DNA of 32,667 bases from an uncultured Bacilli bacterium (lineage in GTDB: Bacteria > Bacillota_I > Bacilli_A > RF39 > UBA660): assembly GCA_947632735.1 (NCBI GenBank), contig CANRQG010000003.1, positions 1 through 32,667 of the forward strand, given 5' to 3'. Each line of letters begins with the position of its first letter. Position 1 is the first letter of the stretch. Positions 16,847 to 23,976 of the stretch are shown here, piece by piece. A program made the translations under genes and the position numbers. The notes under the pieces are model-generated. The model was not told the origin of the DNA. It searched no databases and saw only the letters and a list, made by a program, of their open reading frames with translations.

Positions 16847-18335
16847 ATGGTCATTTGGTATTTACCTGCGTCTATCAAATGAAAATACTAGTAATAGTAT
16901 TAATAATCAAAGACTAGTCATTAATAACTTTCTTTTAAAAAGACAAGATATTGAAATATATAATACTTATATAGATGAAGGTTTTACTGGTACTAATTTT
17001 GATAGACCAGCTTTTAAAGCTCTTCTTGAAGATATTAGATTAAAAAGAATCAACGGTATTATTGTTAAAGACTTATCTAGACTAGGACGTAATTACATTA
17101 GTGTCGGGACTTATATAGATGAATTCTTTCCTGCTAATAATATTCGATTTATTTCTATAAATGATAATATTGATACTATAAACTCCCTAAATCAAAATGA
17201 AAGTATTACGACATCATTTAAGAATATTATTAATGAACTTTATGTTAAAGATATTTCTACAAAAGTTAAAGCAAACATATCTTATAAAAGAAAAACAGGT
17301 AAATTCATATCAGGAAACACTCCTTATGGTTATAAAATTAATCCTAATAATAAATACCAATTAGTAATTGATGAAGCTGTTTATAAAAACGTTGTTTATA
17401 TCTTTTCTCTTTATTTAAAAGGTTATGGTATCAATAGAATAGTTAAGCAATTAAATAAAAAGCGAATTGTTTGTCCTGCCAAATATAAAAAAATTAATAT
17501 TAAAAAAGAAAACATTTATTGGACAAATACTACTGTTCATAATATTTTAACTAATCGTGTTTACTGTGGAGAGTTGAATAACTTAAAACATATTCATCAA
17601 CCTATTATTCAGGAAGAGACTTTTAAAAAAGTTCAAAATCTTTTAGAAATAAAAAGAATTGGCGCCAATAAAAGTAGAGAGAAATATCTTTTTTCTGGCT
17701 TTATCAAATGTTTTTCTTGTAAAGCTTTTATGCTTATTAAAAAAAGTAACACTACTAATTATGAAATATATTGTTCAACTTATGCTAGGATAAATGAAGA
17801 ACTATGTAGTAGTCATTATATTACTAGTAGATATTTAGAAAAAATTGTTAGTATTAATATTAATAATAGAATAAAAGATTTATTTATTATAAAGAAAAGA
17901 CTTTTAAATATAAAAAATTATATGAAAAGAAATAATTATTTAACTATTCTATTTAATGATAAAGACTTGATAAAAAAATACCTTTACAATGCCAATTTAG
18001 GAAAGAAACTGGTCTATGAAAAATGGAAACTAAAAAAATTTTGCTTGAGTGATTATTTCTTTTTTATTGATATCATAAATAAATATATATTTTTAGTAGA
18101 AAGATTAAAAAAGCTTCTTCTTAAAATAATAAGCTCTATTAATAATAGTATTGATGGTATTAGTTATTTAAATAATTATTTAAAATATAGAGATAAAGCT
18201 TTGAGTAGAAAGATGCTAGAATTATTTATTGACGTTATTTACATAAAAGAAAACAGTAAGATAAGCATTATATATAAAGATGAAGATAAAATTAAAAGTT
18301 TAAAAAATTTTATAGAAGATTTTTTTAGTGAATAA
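16824..18335 (+). CDS. Large serine recombinase 2
   Basis: A 503-residue recombinase, second in the trio, whose start overlaps gene 1 by 23 bases (or 11 from the second ATG, MNNKWSF). The catalytic domain reads FGIYLRLS with S18 as nucleophile, then DEGFTGTNFDRPAF, VKDLSRLGRN and FISINDNID. The recombinase domain (GNTPYGYKINP, ILTNRVYCGEL) and zinc ribbon (CFSC, then YCSTY...LCSSH) follow. A long Lys/Ile/Leu-rich coiled-coil region covers about residues 340-470. Full length suggests an active enzyme. Related to but clearly diverged from 1 and 3, so it is not a recent duplicate. It may act as a partner subunit (inference). Confidence 0.92.
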   Translation: MFINMNNKWSFGIYLRLSNENTSNSINNQRLVINNFLLKRQDIEIYNTYIDEGFTGTNFDRPAFKALLEDIRLKRINGIIVKDLSRLGRNYISVGTYIDEFFPANNIRFISINDNIDTINSLNQNESITTSFKNIINELYVKDISTKVKANISYKRKTGKFISGNTPYGYKINPNNKYQLVIDEAVYKNVVYIFSLYLKGYGINRIVKQLNKKRIVCPAKYKKINIKKENIYWTNTTVHNILTNRVYCGELNNLKHIHQPIIQEETFKKVQNLLEIKRIGANKSREKYLFSGFIKCFSCKAFMLIKKSNTTNYEIYCSTYARINEELCSSHYITSRYLEKIVSININNRIKDLFIIKKRLLNIKNYMKRNNYLTILFNDKDLIKKYLYNANLGKKLVYEKWKLKKFCLSDYFFFIDIINKYIFLVERLKKLLLKIISSINNSIDGISYLNNYLKYRDKALSRKMLELFIDVIYIKENSKISIIYKDEDKIKSLKNFIEDFFSE

Positions 18336-19914
18336 AGATAATATAGGTGCTTATCTTCGAATATCTCAAAGCGACAATACTGATTGTAGTAATAGTATAA
18401 TTAATCAAAGAAAAATTATAAATAATTTTAGTAAGGAAAAAGGCTTAAAAAACATAAAATTCTATATTGATGATGGCTATTCTGGTAGTAGCTTTCAAAG
18501 ACCTGGTTTTAGAATGCTCTATAAAGATGTTATTACAAGAAAAATAAAGACAGTTATCGTGAAAGATTTATCTAGATTAGGTAGAAATTATTTGGAACTG
18601 GGCAAGTACTTAGAGGAATTTTCTTCTTATGATGTTAGGGTTATTTCTATAAATGATAATATTGATACAGAAAATGATAGGAAGGAAAATGGTTTGCTGA
18701 TACCTATTAAAAATATTTTAAATGATGCTTACATAAAAGATATTTCTGCTAAAATAAAGGCTTCTTTACAGACAAAGAAGAAACGTGGAGAATTTGTTGG
18801 AGCTTTTACTTGCTACGGATATAAAAAGGATGATAAAGATAAGCATAAGTTGGTAATTGATAAAGAAGCTAGTATGATAGTTAAAAAAATATTTCAGTTG
18901 GCGAATTTGAATTATAGTTTAAAAGATATAGCTGATAAGTTAAATAATGACAATATCTTGTCTCCCCTTCTTTATAAAAAAGAAAGATTAAATTGTAATA
19001 TTCCATCTAGGTGGGAAAATACTAATTCTTTATGGAATGTGACAAGTGTTTCTAGAATATTACAAAATGAGATATATTGTGGTACTTTAATTCAGAAAAT
19101 TAATAATGAGAAAATTAGGATTGAAAATAATCATCCTTCTATTATTGAAAAGGATTTATTCTTAACCATTCAAAAAAAATATTTTAATAGTTACAGTAGC
19201 AGTTGCACTAGTAGTTATATGGGCAGTTATATTAACAATTACAATGGCAATTATACTGGCCGTTGTACTAATAATTACAATGACAATTATACTAGCAATT
19301 CTAAAAAAGGAAATATATTTAGTGGCTTTTTAAAATGTGCAAGATGCAATAAGGCGATGATTAGATATGCAGTAAAGGATGATTATATTTATTATTGTAG
19401 TACTTATCGAAAATCAAATAGAAAGAAATGTCAAAAAGTTCGTATTTATAATAGTTCATTAGAAATGCTTGTTTTAAATAAATTAAAGGAAAGAATTGAT
19501 AATATAGAGAACTTAAAGAAAAGTGCTTGTGTAACTATTAATGAAAAAAGATGGTTAGAAGAATTAAGAAATAGTAGAATATTATTTTATAAAAAGAGAT
19601 TAAAGGAAAAAAGTTATATAAAAATGCAGCTGTTAAAAGACTATGAAAAGAAAATTTTAACTAGAGATGAGTACCTTTTCTTTTTGAATGAGTTTTCAAT
19701 AGAGATAAGTGATATTGAAGAAAAACTATGTAGTTTGAATGATGTTTACTATTATCACTTTATTGATTTGTTTTTAAAATATAAAAATGTAAAAGTCGTT
19801 TCAAGAGAGCTTCTAGTAGATTTGGTAGAAAGTATTTATGTTTTGGAAAATGAAACTATTAAGGTTGTTTTCAAGTATGACGACAGATATAAGGAGATGA
19901 GTTCACTTTATTAG
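18328..19914 (+). CDS. Large serine recombinase 3 with Asn/Tyr-rich insert
   Basis: A 528-residue recombinase, third in the trio, starting at GTG 8 bases inside the end of gene 2. The catalytic domain has GAYLRIS (S13), DDGYSGSSFQRPGF, VKDLSRLGRN and VISINDNID. The recombinase domain (AFTCYGYKKDD, ILQNEIYCG) is followed, before the zinc ribbon (CARC...YYCSTY...KCQK), by a roughly 40-residue low-complexity segment of Asn, Tyr, Ser, Thr and Gly at about 286-325, which the other two lack. A full coiled coil follows. The insert probably lies in the linker between recombinase domain and zinc ribbon, so it may lengthen the DNA-binding reach. Confidence 0.92.
   Translation: MNKDNIGAYLRISQSDNTDCSNSIINQRKIINNFSKEKGLKNIKFYIDDGYSGSSFQRPGFRMLYKDVITRKIKTVIVKDLSRLGRNYLELGKYLEEFSSYDVRVISINDNIDTENDRKENGLLIPIKNILNDAYIKDISAKIKASLQTKKKRGEFVGAFTCYGYKKDDKDKHKLVIDKEASMIVKKIFQLANLNYSLKDIADKLNNDNILSPLLYKKERLNCNIPSRWENTNSLWNVTSVSRILQNEIYCGTLIQKINNEKIRIENNHPSIIEKDLFLTIQKKYFNSYSSSCTSSYMGSYINNYNGNYTGRCTNNYNDNYTSNSKKGNIFSGFLKCARCNKAMIRYAVKDDYIYYCSTYRKSNRKKCQKVRIYNSSLEMLVLNKLKERIDNIENLKKSACVTINEKRWLEELRNSRILFYKKRLKEKSYIKMQLLKDYEKKILTRDEYLFFLNEFSIEISDIEEKLCSLNDVYYYHFIDLFLKYKNVKVVSRELLVDLVESIYVLENETIKVVFKYDDRYKEMSSLY
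19186..19306 (+). repeat. Degenerate tandem repeat (about 39 bp) inside recombinase 3
   Basis: The coding sequence repeats a 13-residue pattern about three times, for example INNYNGNYTGRCT followed by NNYNDNYTSNS. The DNA shows the matching repeated blocks (such as AATTACAATGGCAATTATACT and AATTACAATGACAATTATACT with one change). It has no counterpart in recombinases 1 and 2. Confidence 0.75.
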
Positions 19915-19917
19915 TAA

Positions 19918-19946
19918 AAAATCAGTAAAAAGATTTTCTTATTTTT
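19918..19946 (+). terminator. Weak candidate terminator after the recombinase operon
   Basis: AAAATC and GATTTT form a 6-bp AT-rich stem followed by CTTATTTTT, immediately after the third recombinase. The stem is weak, so some read-through into the VanZ gene is likely. Confidence 0.4.
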
Positions 19947-19949
19947 GAC

Positions 19950-19977
19950 TTGTTTTAATCTTAATTGGTGTTATAAT
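19950..19977 (+). promoter_or_regulatory. Candidate promoter of the VanZ-family gene
   Basis: TTGTTT (19950-19955) and TATAAT (19972-19977) are 16 bases apart, and TG sits one base before the -10 (extended -10). The ribosome site GTGAGG follows at 19988-19993. Confidence 0.55.
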
Positions 19978-19998
19978 TATTTAGCAAGTGAGGAAAAT

Positions 19999-20499
19999 AT
20001 GAGAAAAAAAAGATTTTTAATATTGGGAATATTTGTCGTTATATGGGCAGCAGTAATATTTACTATGTCTAATATGAATACACAGCAATCTAATAGTAAA
20101 AGCAAACTAGTTATATATCAGTTGTTAAGTTATAGTATAAAGGCAACTAATAAGCTTGGTATAACTAACAAACATCCTAGTGATGAAAGAATTTATCAAG
20201 TGATAAATTTATTAAATAAGCCTTTAAGAAAGTTGGCTCACGCTACTGAGTATTTTGTATTAATCATACTAGTTATTATGGCTTTACAAAGTCTAGGCAT
20301 AAGTAGGAAAAAAATTTTTTCCTTGGCAATTATTTTTTGTTTTATTTATGCTTGTAGTGATGAATATCATCAATCATTTGTAAATGGACGAACTGCACAA
20401 TTTAGCGACTCTTTAATTGATGTTTTCGGCGGATTAGTTGGATGTAGCGTTTATTTAATGACTAGCAAATTACTTTTTGGAATAAAGAAAGATAATTAA
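19999..20499 (+). CDS. VanZ-family membrane protein
   Basis: A 166-residue membrane protein when started at the ATG at 19999, which has GTGAGG five bases upstream and begins MRKKRFLILG, a positive N-terminus before a first helix; an earlier in-frame ATG is in a region without a ribosome site. About four hydrophobic segments are visible. The family signature is clear: LAHATEYFVLIILV and then CSDEYHQSFVNGRTAQFSDSLIDVFGGLVG. VanZ relatives occur widely in Firmicutes, some linked to teicoplanin or lipoglycopeptide tolerance, but most have no known role. It has its own promoter and is followed by a hairpin terminator, so it is independent of the recombinases. Confidence 0.92.
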   Translation: MRKKRFLILGIFVVIWAAVIFTMSNMNTQQSNSKSKLVIYQLLSYSIKATNKLGITNKHPSDERIYQVINLLNKPLRKLAHATEYFVLIILVIMALQSLGISRKKIFSLAIIFCFIYACSDEYHQSFVNGRTAQFSDSLIDVFGGLVGCSVYLMTSKLLFGIKKDN

Positions 20500-20521
20500 A
20501 ACTTATATGGATTTATATTCG

Positions 20522-20550
20522 GGTACTGGCTGATTAGCCAGTACCTATTT
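20522..20550 (+). terminator. Terminator hairpin after the VanZ gene (GTACTGGCT family)
   Basis: GGTACTGGCT and AGCCAGTACC form a perfect 10-bp stem with a GATT loop, followed by TATTTTT. It is the first member of the hairpin family found at five places in the window. Confidence 0.85.
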
Positions 20551-20616
20551 TTGATTACATACTGGCTGTATAGCCAGTAGTTGGTTTTGATTATATGCTA
20601 GCTACAGAGCCAGTAT
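20522..20616 (+). repeat. Three tandem hairpins with about 37-base period
   Basis: Hairpins at 20522-20545 (10-bp arms), 20560-20579 (TACTGGCT/AGCCAGTA, loop GTAT) and 20595-20616 (two imperfect pairs) follow each other, each linked by a TTTTGATTA-like spacer. The series looks like a terminator unit duplicated twice and then decaying. Confidence 0.8.
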
Positions 20617-20945
20617 TTCTGTATTTAAAATTACAATGTTATGGTTTGATGCTATATGTATATGAATAAAAAGTAATATTCTTTTTATAAACCAGTAAAT
20701 TTATCTGTTTATCAAAACAAAAAAATATTAAATTATTAATAGTAAAACATAGTAAGTTAAAGATTTGGCCTTAACTTTCTTTCAAAAATACCAGATATAC
20801 TGCTTATAAAAAAATTAAGAATGATATCTTGAAGAATGATGAAAAATTCTAAAATATAATTTATCATTTTTGCAAAAGTGTTATGAAATACTCTTATATT
20901 AATATTAATTATTTTTGATAGTAGACTATATGTAAAAATAATAAA

Positions 20946-20981
20946 GTATGGAATAAAGTGTGGAATAAAGTGTGGAATAAA
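20946..20981 (+). repeat. 12-bp direct repeats upstream of the AlbA_2 relic promoter
   Basis: Three adjacent 12-bp units, GTATGGAATAAA then GTGTGGAATAAA twice, end one base before the -35 box at 20983. Their position suggests binding sites for a regulator. Confidence 0.8.
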
Positions 20982-20982
20982 A

Positions 20983-21011
20983 TTGATAAAATTTAAACTT
21001 CATAGTATAAT
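20983..21011 (+). promoter_or_regulatory. Promoter of the AlbA_2 relic
   Basis: TTGATA (20983-20988) and TATAAT (21006-21011) are spaced by 17 bases. A good ribosome site, AAAGGAG (21026-21032), follows, so the expression signals survive although the gene does not. Confidence 0.7.
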
Positions 21012-21042
21012 GTAAATGTATTATGAAAGGAGCACTTATTTA

Positions 21043-21226
21043 ATGAATATTGGTATGGAAAATCAGGCTCTTGAATAAAAAGTAATGTGAATTAAAAGAA
21101 TGAATTGTTTCAGTAAGTTTAATACTAAACAAATACAGTGAAGGAACATTGTATTTTAGTGTCAAAATAATAGAACAGTAATCAAAGTTATGTAGTGAGG
21201 TTATTTTAAGAGATATTTCAAAATAG
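21043..21226 (+). pseudogene. Remnant of an AlbA_2 (Schlafen-type) putative DNA-binding regulator gene
   Basis: ATG at 21043 follows AAAGGAG and reads MNIGMENQALE before a stop. This matches the usual N-terminus of AlbA_2-domain proteins (MNIG-x-E-x-x-x-x-EFK). In a shifted frame further on the sequence reads ELKE, stop, IVSVS, then LILNKYSEGTLYFSVK and, after another stop, SEVILRDISK, all of which fit the conserved order of that domain. At least three stops and one frameshift or small deletion are present, and the ATPase and C-terminal parts (several hundred residues) are gone. It is therefore a decayed, truncated gene. Intact upstream repeats and promoter suggest fairly recent loss. A minus-strand reading frame over the same bases is not a gene. 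Confidence 0.7.
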
Positions 21227-21267
21227 AAATGTGTATTAGAAAACAATTAAATAATTATAATTAAAAA

Positions 21268-21291
21268 CACCTTAATTTTAGGTGCTTTTTA
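21268..21291 (+). terminator. Intrinsic terminator after the AlbA_2 relic
   Basis: CACCT and AGGTG form a 5-bp stem with a 7-base loop followed by CTTTTT. It could serve the remnant transcript and lies in the convergent gap before the ATPase gene. Confidence 0.6.
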
Positions 21292-21346
21292 TATTGTGCA
21301 TTAATTTGGAACAATTTTGTTTTTTAAGTCTATGCCATTTACAAGA

Positions 21347-22657
21347 TTATTTAATTAAAAACACAGCATATAATGGTATGGATTTAATTTTTGTAGTGGG
21401 ATTATAACCAAACTCTTTTGTACTTATTCGAATTGAATATTTTGGACTATACTCATTACTATAAATATTTAGACTTTTTGATTTAGTATTATCGGACGCC
21501 TTAACTTCTATTGGAATAATACCATCTTTATTATATATAAGAAAATCAACTTCAGCAGTGGCATCACTTTTCCAATAATATAAATTATGATTATTAGCCA
21601 GTAATTGATTAGCAACATAATTTTCTGCTATTACTCCTTTGTAAAGAGAAATATTATCATTTAATACATCTTCTATGCTTAAATTTAATATATTGTTAAG
21701 TATACCCACATCACTTAAATATAATTTAAATACATCTTCATCAACAAAGCCTTCCAAAGGGATTTCTGGATTTTTTACACAACGACAACAATTGACCATT
21801 CTACTAGCTTTTAACCAATCTAATGCAGTAGCAAAATCTCTAGCTCTAGCATTTTTTGATATATTAGAATACTGGAATTTTTTTGAAGCATTTGCTAATT
21901 GTGATGGTAATGAATTATAAATCCTATTTATTTTCAAAGCTTCTGCATCATTTGAAACATATTTATTCATATCATTAAAATAAGAAGATAAAATATCTTT
22001 TAAAATCAATTTATCATAATTAAAATAGTCATTAGATTTTAAAACCATATCTTTAACACTTTCAGGCATACCGCCAGTAATTAGATAAGTACGATAATAA
22101 TTTAGAGCTTTTCTATGAAGTGATTCAGAAATTGATTTATTTTTTTCATAGCAATTTCTAATAGTTTCTATAAGCATTTCTTCTTTAAAAGCAAGTAAAA
22201 ATTCTTCAAAATCCATAGGATACATATCAATCATTTTTACTTTACCTACTGGAAAAGATGCATTAGTTCTTTTTAGGCTTACTCCTAACAAAGAACCAGC
22301 ACATATTATTCTAACATTATTATGTTTTTCACAAAAATATTTTAATTCAGATATTAAATTTTCACATTGTTGAATTTCATCTATAAAAAGAATTGAATCT
22401 TTTTTGTCTAAGTCATAATTTAATAAGGCCTTTAATTGATTATATTTTTCATCTGATGTTAAACTTGAATTGTATAAATCTACTACATCAGTTCTCTCAA
22501 ATAAATTTACTATAATATGTTTTTTGAATTCAGATTTGCAAAATTCTTCTATTATATAAGTTTTTCCTGATTGCCTAACTCCTAAAACCATTAAAGGCTT
22601 AATAGAAGTCGTATTGTTTTTCCAATCTAAAAGATCATTATATATTTTTCTTTTCAT
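21347..22657 (-). CDS. DUF4143 AAA ATPase (AAA_14 family) 1
   Basis: A 436-residue protein of the widespread ATPase plus DUF4143 family. Walker A is VLGVRQSGKT (about residues 24-33), Walker B ILFIDEIQQ (about 90), then CAGSLLGVSL (sensor-like). The C-terminal DUF4143 domain has DVGILNNIL and ends in a PD-(D/E)xK-like patch, AEVDFLIYNKDG...IEVKAS. The family's function is unknown; roles in stress or defence have been proposed but not shown. The promoter (TTGAAA, 16 bases, TATAAT) overlaps the first unit of a 33-bp repeat array. It faces away from the second DUF4143 gene; the two are only distantly similar. Confidence 0.9.
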   Translation of the reverse strand: MKRKIYNDLLDWKNNTTSIKPLMVLGVRQSGKTYIIEEFCKSEFKKHIIVNLFERTDVVDLYNSSLTSDEKYNQLKALLNYDLDKKDSILFIDEIQQCENLISELKYFCEKHNNVRIICAGSLLGVSLKRTNASFPVGKVKMIDMYPMDFEEFLLAFKEEMLIETIRNCYEKNKSISESLHRKALNYYRTYLITGGMPESVKDMVLKSNDYFNYDKLILKDILSSYFNDMNKYVSNDAEALKINRIYNSLPSQLANASKKFQYSNISKNARARDFATALDWLKASRMVNCCRCVKNPEIPLEGFVDEDVFKLYLSDVGILNNILNLSIEDVLNDNISLYKGVIAENYVANQLLANNHNLYYWKSDATAEVDFLIYNKDGIIPIEVKASDNTKSKSLNIYSNEYSPKYSIRISTKEFGYNPTTKIKSIPLYAVFLIK

Positions 22658-22685
22658 AATTACATCACCACATTAATGATATCAT

Positions 22686-22713
22686 ATTATATAATAATTA
22701 TCACGTTTTTCAA
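22686..22713 (-). promoter_or_regulatory. Promoter of DUF4143 ATPase 1
   Basis: On the minus strand TTGAAA (22708-22713) and TATAAT (22686-22691) are 16 bases apart, with GGTGATG as ribosome site before the ATG at 22657. The -35 box is part of the first 33-bp repeat unit. Confidence 0.6.
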
Positions 22714-22866
22714 AGGAATATTTTGTAAAATTTACACGTTTTTCAAAGGAATGTTCAATGAAATCTTCACGTTTTCCGAAGGAATATTTAATTAAATCTT
22801 CACATTTTCCGAAGGAATGTTTAATAAAACTATCACGGTTTTGTAAGGATTTTTCTGTTTTTGTTG
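22702..22866. repeat. 33-bp tandem repeats, four units plus a decayed fifth
   Basis: Units begin at 22702, 22735, 22768 and 22801, exactly 33 bases apart. Each starts CACGTTTT or CACATTTT, has CAAAGGAAT or CGAAGGAAT in the middle and AAT..AAA near the end. A fifth, starting CACGG at 22834, is degenerate. Units adjoin without spacers. Two more degenerate units lie at 25267-25330. The array extends upstream from the promoter of DUF4143 ATPase 1. Confidence 0.88.
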
Positions 22867-22929
22867 ATAAAACTGTGTGTAGTTTTTATTAAATATTTAC
22901 TTAAAATTTGTTGTTTTTTTTATGTCTTG

Positions 22930-22957
22930 GTACTGGCTATATAGCCAGTACTTTTTT
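22930..22957 (+). terminator. Perfect 22-bp palindrome with T run (GTACTGGCT family)
   Basis: GTACTGGCTAT is followed directly by its reverse complement, then by six T. G, eight T and ATG precede it by a few bases, exactly as at the copy at 25388. It has the form of a terminator, but no gene reads into it now; the IS200-type element begins right after it. Confidence 0.75.
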
Positions 22958-23025
22958 GTGCGAGAAAACTCCCAGATAGTCTGGGAGTTCGGTAGAGCTT
23001 TAGCGATGAGTCTTTAAAATAAAAG

Positions 23026-23077
23026 CTCCTTTTGCTATACTGAATTTGGTCTGTCAGTAATAAAAAAGCAAAAGGAG
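23026..23077 (+). promoter_or_regulatory. Stem that buries the transposase ribosome site
   Basis: CTCCTTTTGCT (23026-23036) pairs perfectly with AGCAAAAGGAG (23067-23077), which contains the ribosome site nine bases before the transposase ATG. The 11-bp stem would block translation, matching the known leader-RNA repression of IS200 elements. Confidence 0.75.
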
Positions 23078-23086
23078 GTCAAACCA

Positions 23087-23545
23087 ATGGATGACAAACA
23101 TACTTTATCACATACAACGTGGAATTGCAAATACCATATAGTATTTGCACCAAAATATAGGAGAAGAGTATTCTATAGTGAAAATAGATTAGAGATAGGA
23201 CAAATACTAAGAGAATTATGTAAATGGAAAGGTGTGAATATAGTGAATGCAGAAGTATGCCCAGACCATATACATATGTTGTTAGAAATACCACCGAAAA
23301 TAAGTGTATCAAGTTTTATGGGATTTTTGAAAGGAAAAAGTAGCCTAATGATATATGAGAGATGGGGAAATATGAAATTCAAATATAGAAATAGAGAATT
23401 TTGGTGTAGAGGATACTATGTTGATACAGTAGGAAAAAATGAACAAAAAATAAAGGAATATATAGATAAGCAATTAAGAGAAGACCATATGGCAGAACAA
23501 CTAACATTAGAAAAGTTAGACCCGTTTACGGGAAGCAAGTATTAG
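23087..23545 (+). CDS. tnpA: IS200/IS605-family TnpA (Y1 HUH transposase)
   Basis: A full-length 152-residue Y1 single-strand transposase. KYHIVFAPKYRRRVFY near residue 15 is the family N-terminus, DHIHMLLEIPP near residue 60 is the HUH metal site, and KEYIDKQ holds the catalytic Tyr (residue 125) and Gln. FWCRGYYVDTVGKNE is also conserved. Transposition proceeds as a single-stranded circle at replication forks. All key residues are present, so it is probably active. No TnpB accompanies it, making it IS200-like and not IS605-like. Codon use is less extreme AT-rich than neighbours, in line with recent arrival. Confidence 0.95.
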   Translation: MDDKHTLSHTTWNCKYHIVFAPKYRRRVFYSENRLEIGQILRELCKWKGVNIVNAEVCPDHIHMLLEIPPKISVSSFMGFLKGKSSLMIYERWGNMKFKYRNREFWCRGYYVDTVGKNEQKIKEYIDKQLREDHMAEQLTLEKLDPFTGSKY

Positions 23546-23870
23546 AAATGCAAATGACAGACCACGGAGCGCTGTAAAGCGTGCAGTTGCAGAAAGCCTT
23601 ATAGGCTTGGGAGAAAATCTACCAGCTTAGCTGGTAGATTTTTATCTGATTAATATAATAAGTTTATTAGATCGTGATGCGTTTATTTTTTGCATAAGTG
23701 TACAATATTTCTTCTGAAAAGTGTACAATCTTAGTAATAATATATTTTTATTGAAGAAAATGAATTATAATAACTTAGTAAAAAAAAAATATAAAACTAG
23801 ATTATTTAGCTAAATTAAGTTATTTTACAATTTTTTAGGAAAATATTTTCAAAAGTTATATTATTTATTT

Positions 23871-23950
23871 ACTGAACAAAAATGTTAAATAGTCAAAAAT
23901 TGTTCACTTAACTGAACGATTTTGTTGACTTTAGTAAAATTGTTCACTAT
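23871..23950 (+). repeat. Two 40-bp direct repeats overlapping the DUF4143 ATPase 2 promoter
   Basis: Units 23871-23910 and 23911-23950 each begin ACTGAAC and end TTGTTCACT plus two or three AT bases. Within each, TGAAC(A/G)A and TTGTTCA form an inverted pair exactly 20 bases apart. The second unit contains the -35 box, and its TTGTTCA lies in the promoter spacer, so a bound protein would block transcription. Confidence 0.82.
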
Positions 23951-23953
23951 AAT
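23925..23953 (+). promoter_or_regulatory. Promoter of DUF4143 ATPase 2
   Basis: TTGACT (23925-23930) and TATAAT (23948-23953) are spaced by 17 bases, near consensus. GAGGTG follows at 23962-23967. Confidence 0.75.
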
Positions 23954-23976
23954 TTAGTTGTGAGGTGATTAGAAAC

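Larger units (their letters stand above)
20500..21346. other. 847-base region without an intact gene
   Basis: Besides the hairpin cluster, 12-bp repeats, promoter, AlbA_2 relic and terminator listed separately, 20617-20945 is plain AT-rich sequence in which I see no coding frame, RNA gene or clear structure. Two genes converge on this gap (VanZ and the minus-strand ATPase). Confidence 0.7.
22658..23086. other. Intergenic region between DUF4143 ATPase 1 and the transposase gene
   Basis: This gap is filled by the ATPase promoter, 33-bp repeats, palindromic terminator and IS200 left end listed separately. 22867-22929 is AT-rich with an eight-T run and no visible gene. Confidence 0.75.
22962..23645 (+). 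mobile_element. IS200-type insertion sequence (approximate ends)
   Basis: A single-gene element with the typical subterminal hairpins. The left one is AACTCCCAGA/TCTGGGAGTT (22967-22989, loop TAG). The right one is AAATCTACCAGC/GCTGGTAGATTT (23615-23641, loop TTA), preceded by a smaller hairpin AAGCC/GGCTT (23594-23608). There are no inverted terminal repeats, as expected for the HUH Y1 family. Exact cleavage points cannot be read, but the left end lies just after the T run of the palindromic terminator, a T-rich target. Confidence 0.85.
23546..23976. other. Intergenic region between the transposase gene and DUF4143 ATPase 2
   Basis: It starts with the IS200 right-end structures. Beyond the element there is a direct repeat AAGTGTACAAT at 23696-23706 and 23719-23729 (23-base period), a ten-A run near 23780, then the 40-bp repeats and promoter listed separately. 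No coding frame is apparent in 23646-23870. Confidence 0.7.

Noticed and set aside
15518-19914. Staphylococcal-type ccr cassette
   Set aside because: The genes are serine recombinases, but there is no mec, orfX or cassette-type cargo, and I cannot assign them to CcrA, B or C.
15000-20700. Defined att sites for a recombinase-borne element
   Set aside because: No shared direct repeat longer than chance AT-rich words was found by eye between the left gap and the gaps after recombinase 3 and VanZ. No tRNA gene is present.
21043-21226. Genetic code with TGA as tryptophan (Mollicutes) rescuing the AlbA_2 gene
   Set aside because: Genes here end in TGA with correct overlaps (27294 and 31934), tryptophans are coded by TGG, and the remnant also holds TAA and TAG stops.
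21040-21246. 68-residue minus-strand protein
   Set aside because: It lies antisense to the AlbA_2 remnant, has no ribosome site or recognisable domain, and is best seen as a shadow.
22702-22866. CRISPR-like array
   Set aside because: The 33-bp units adjoin directly without spacers and drift in sequence, and no cas gene is nearby.
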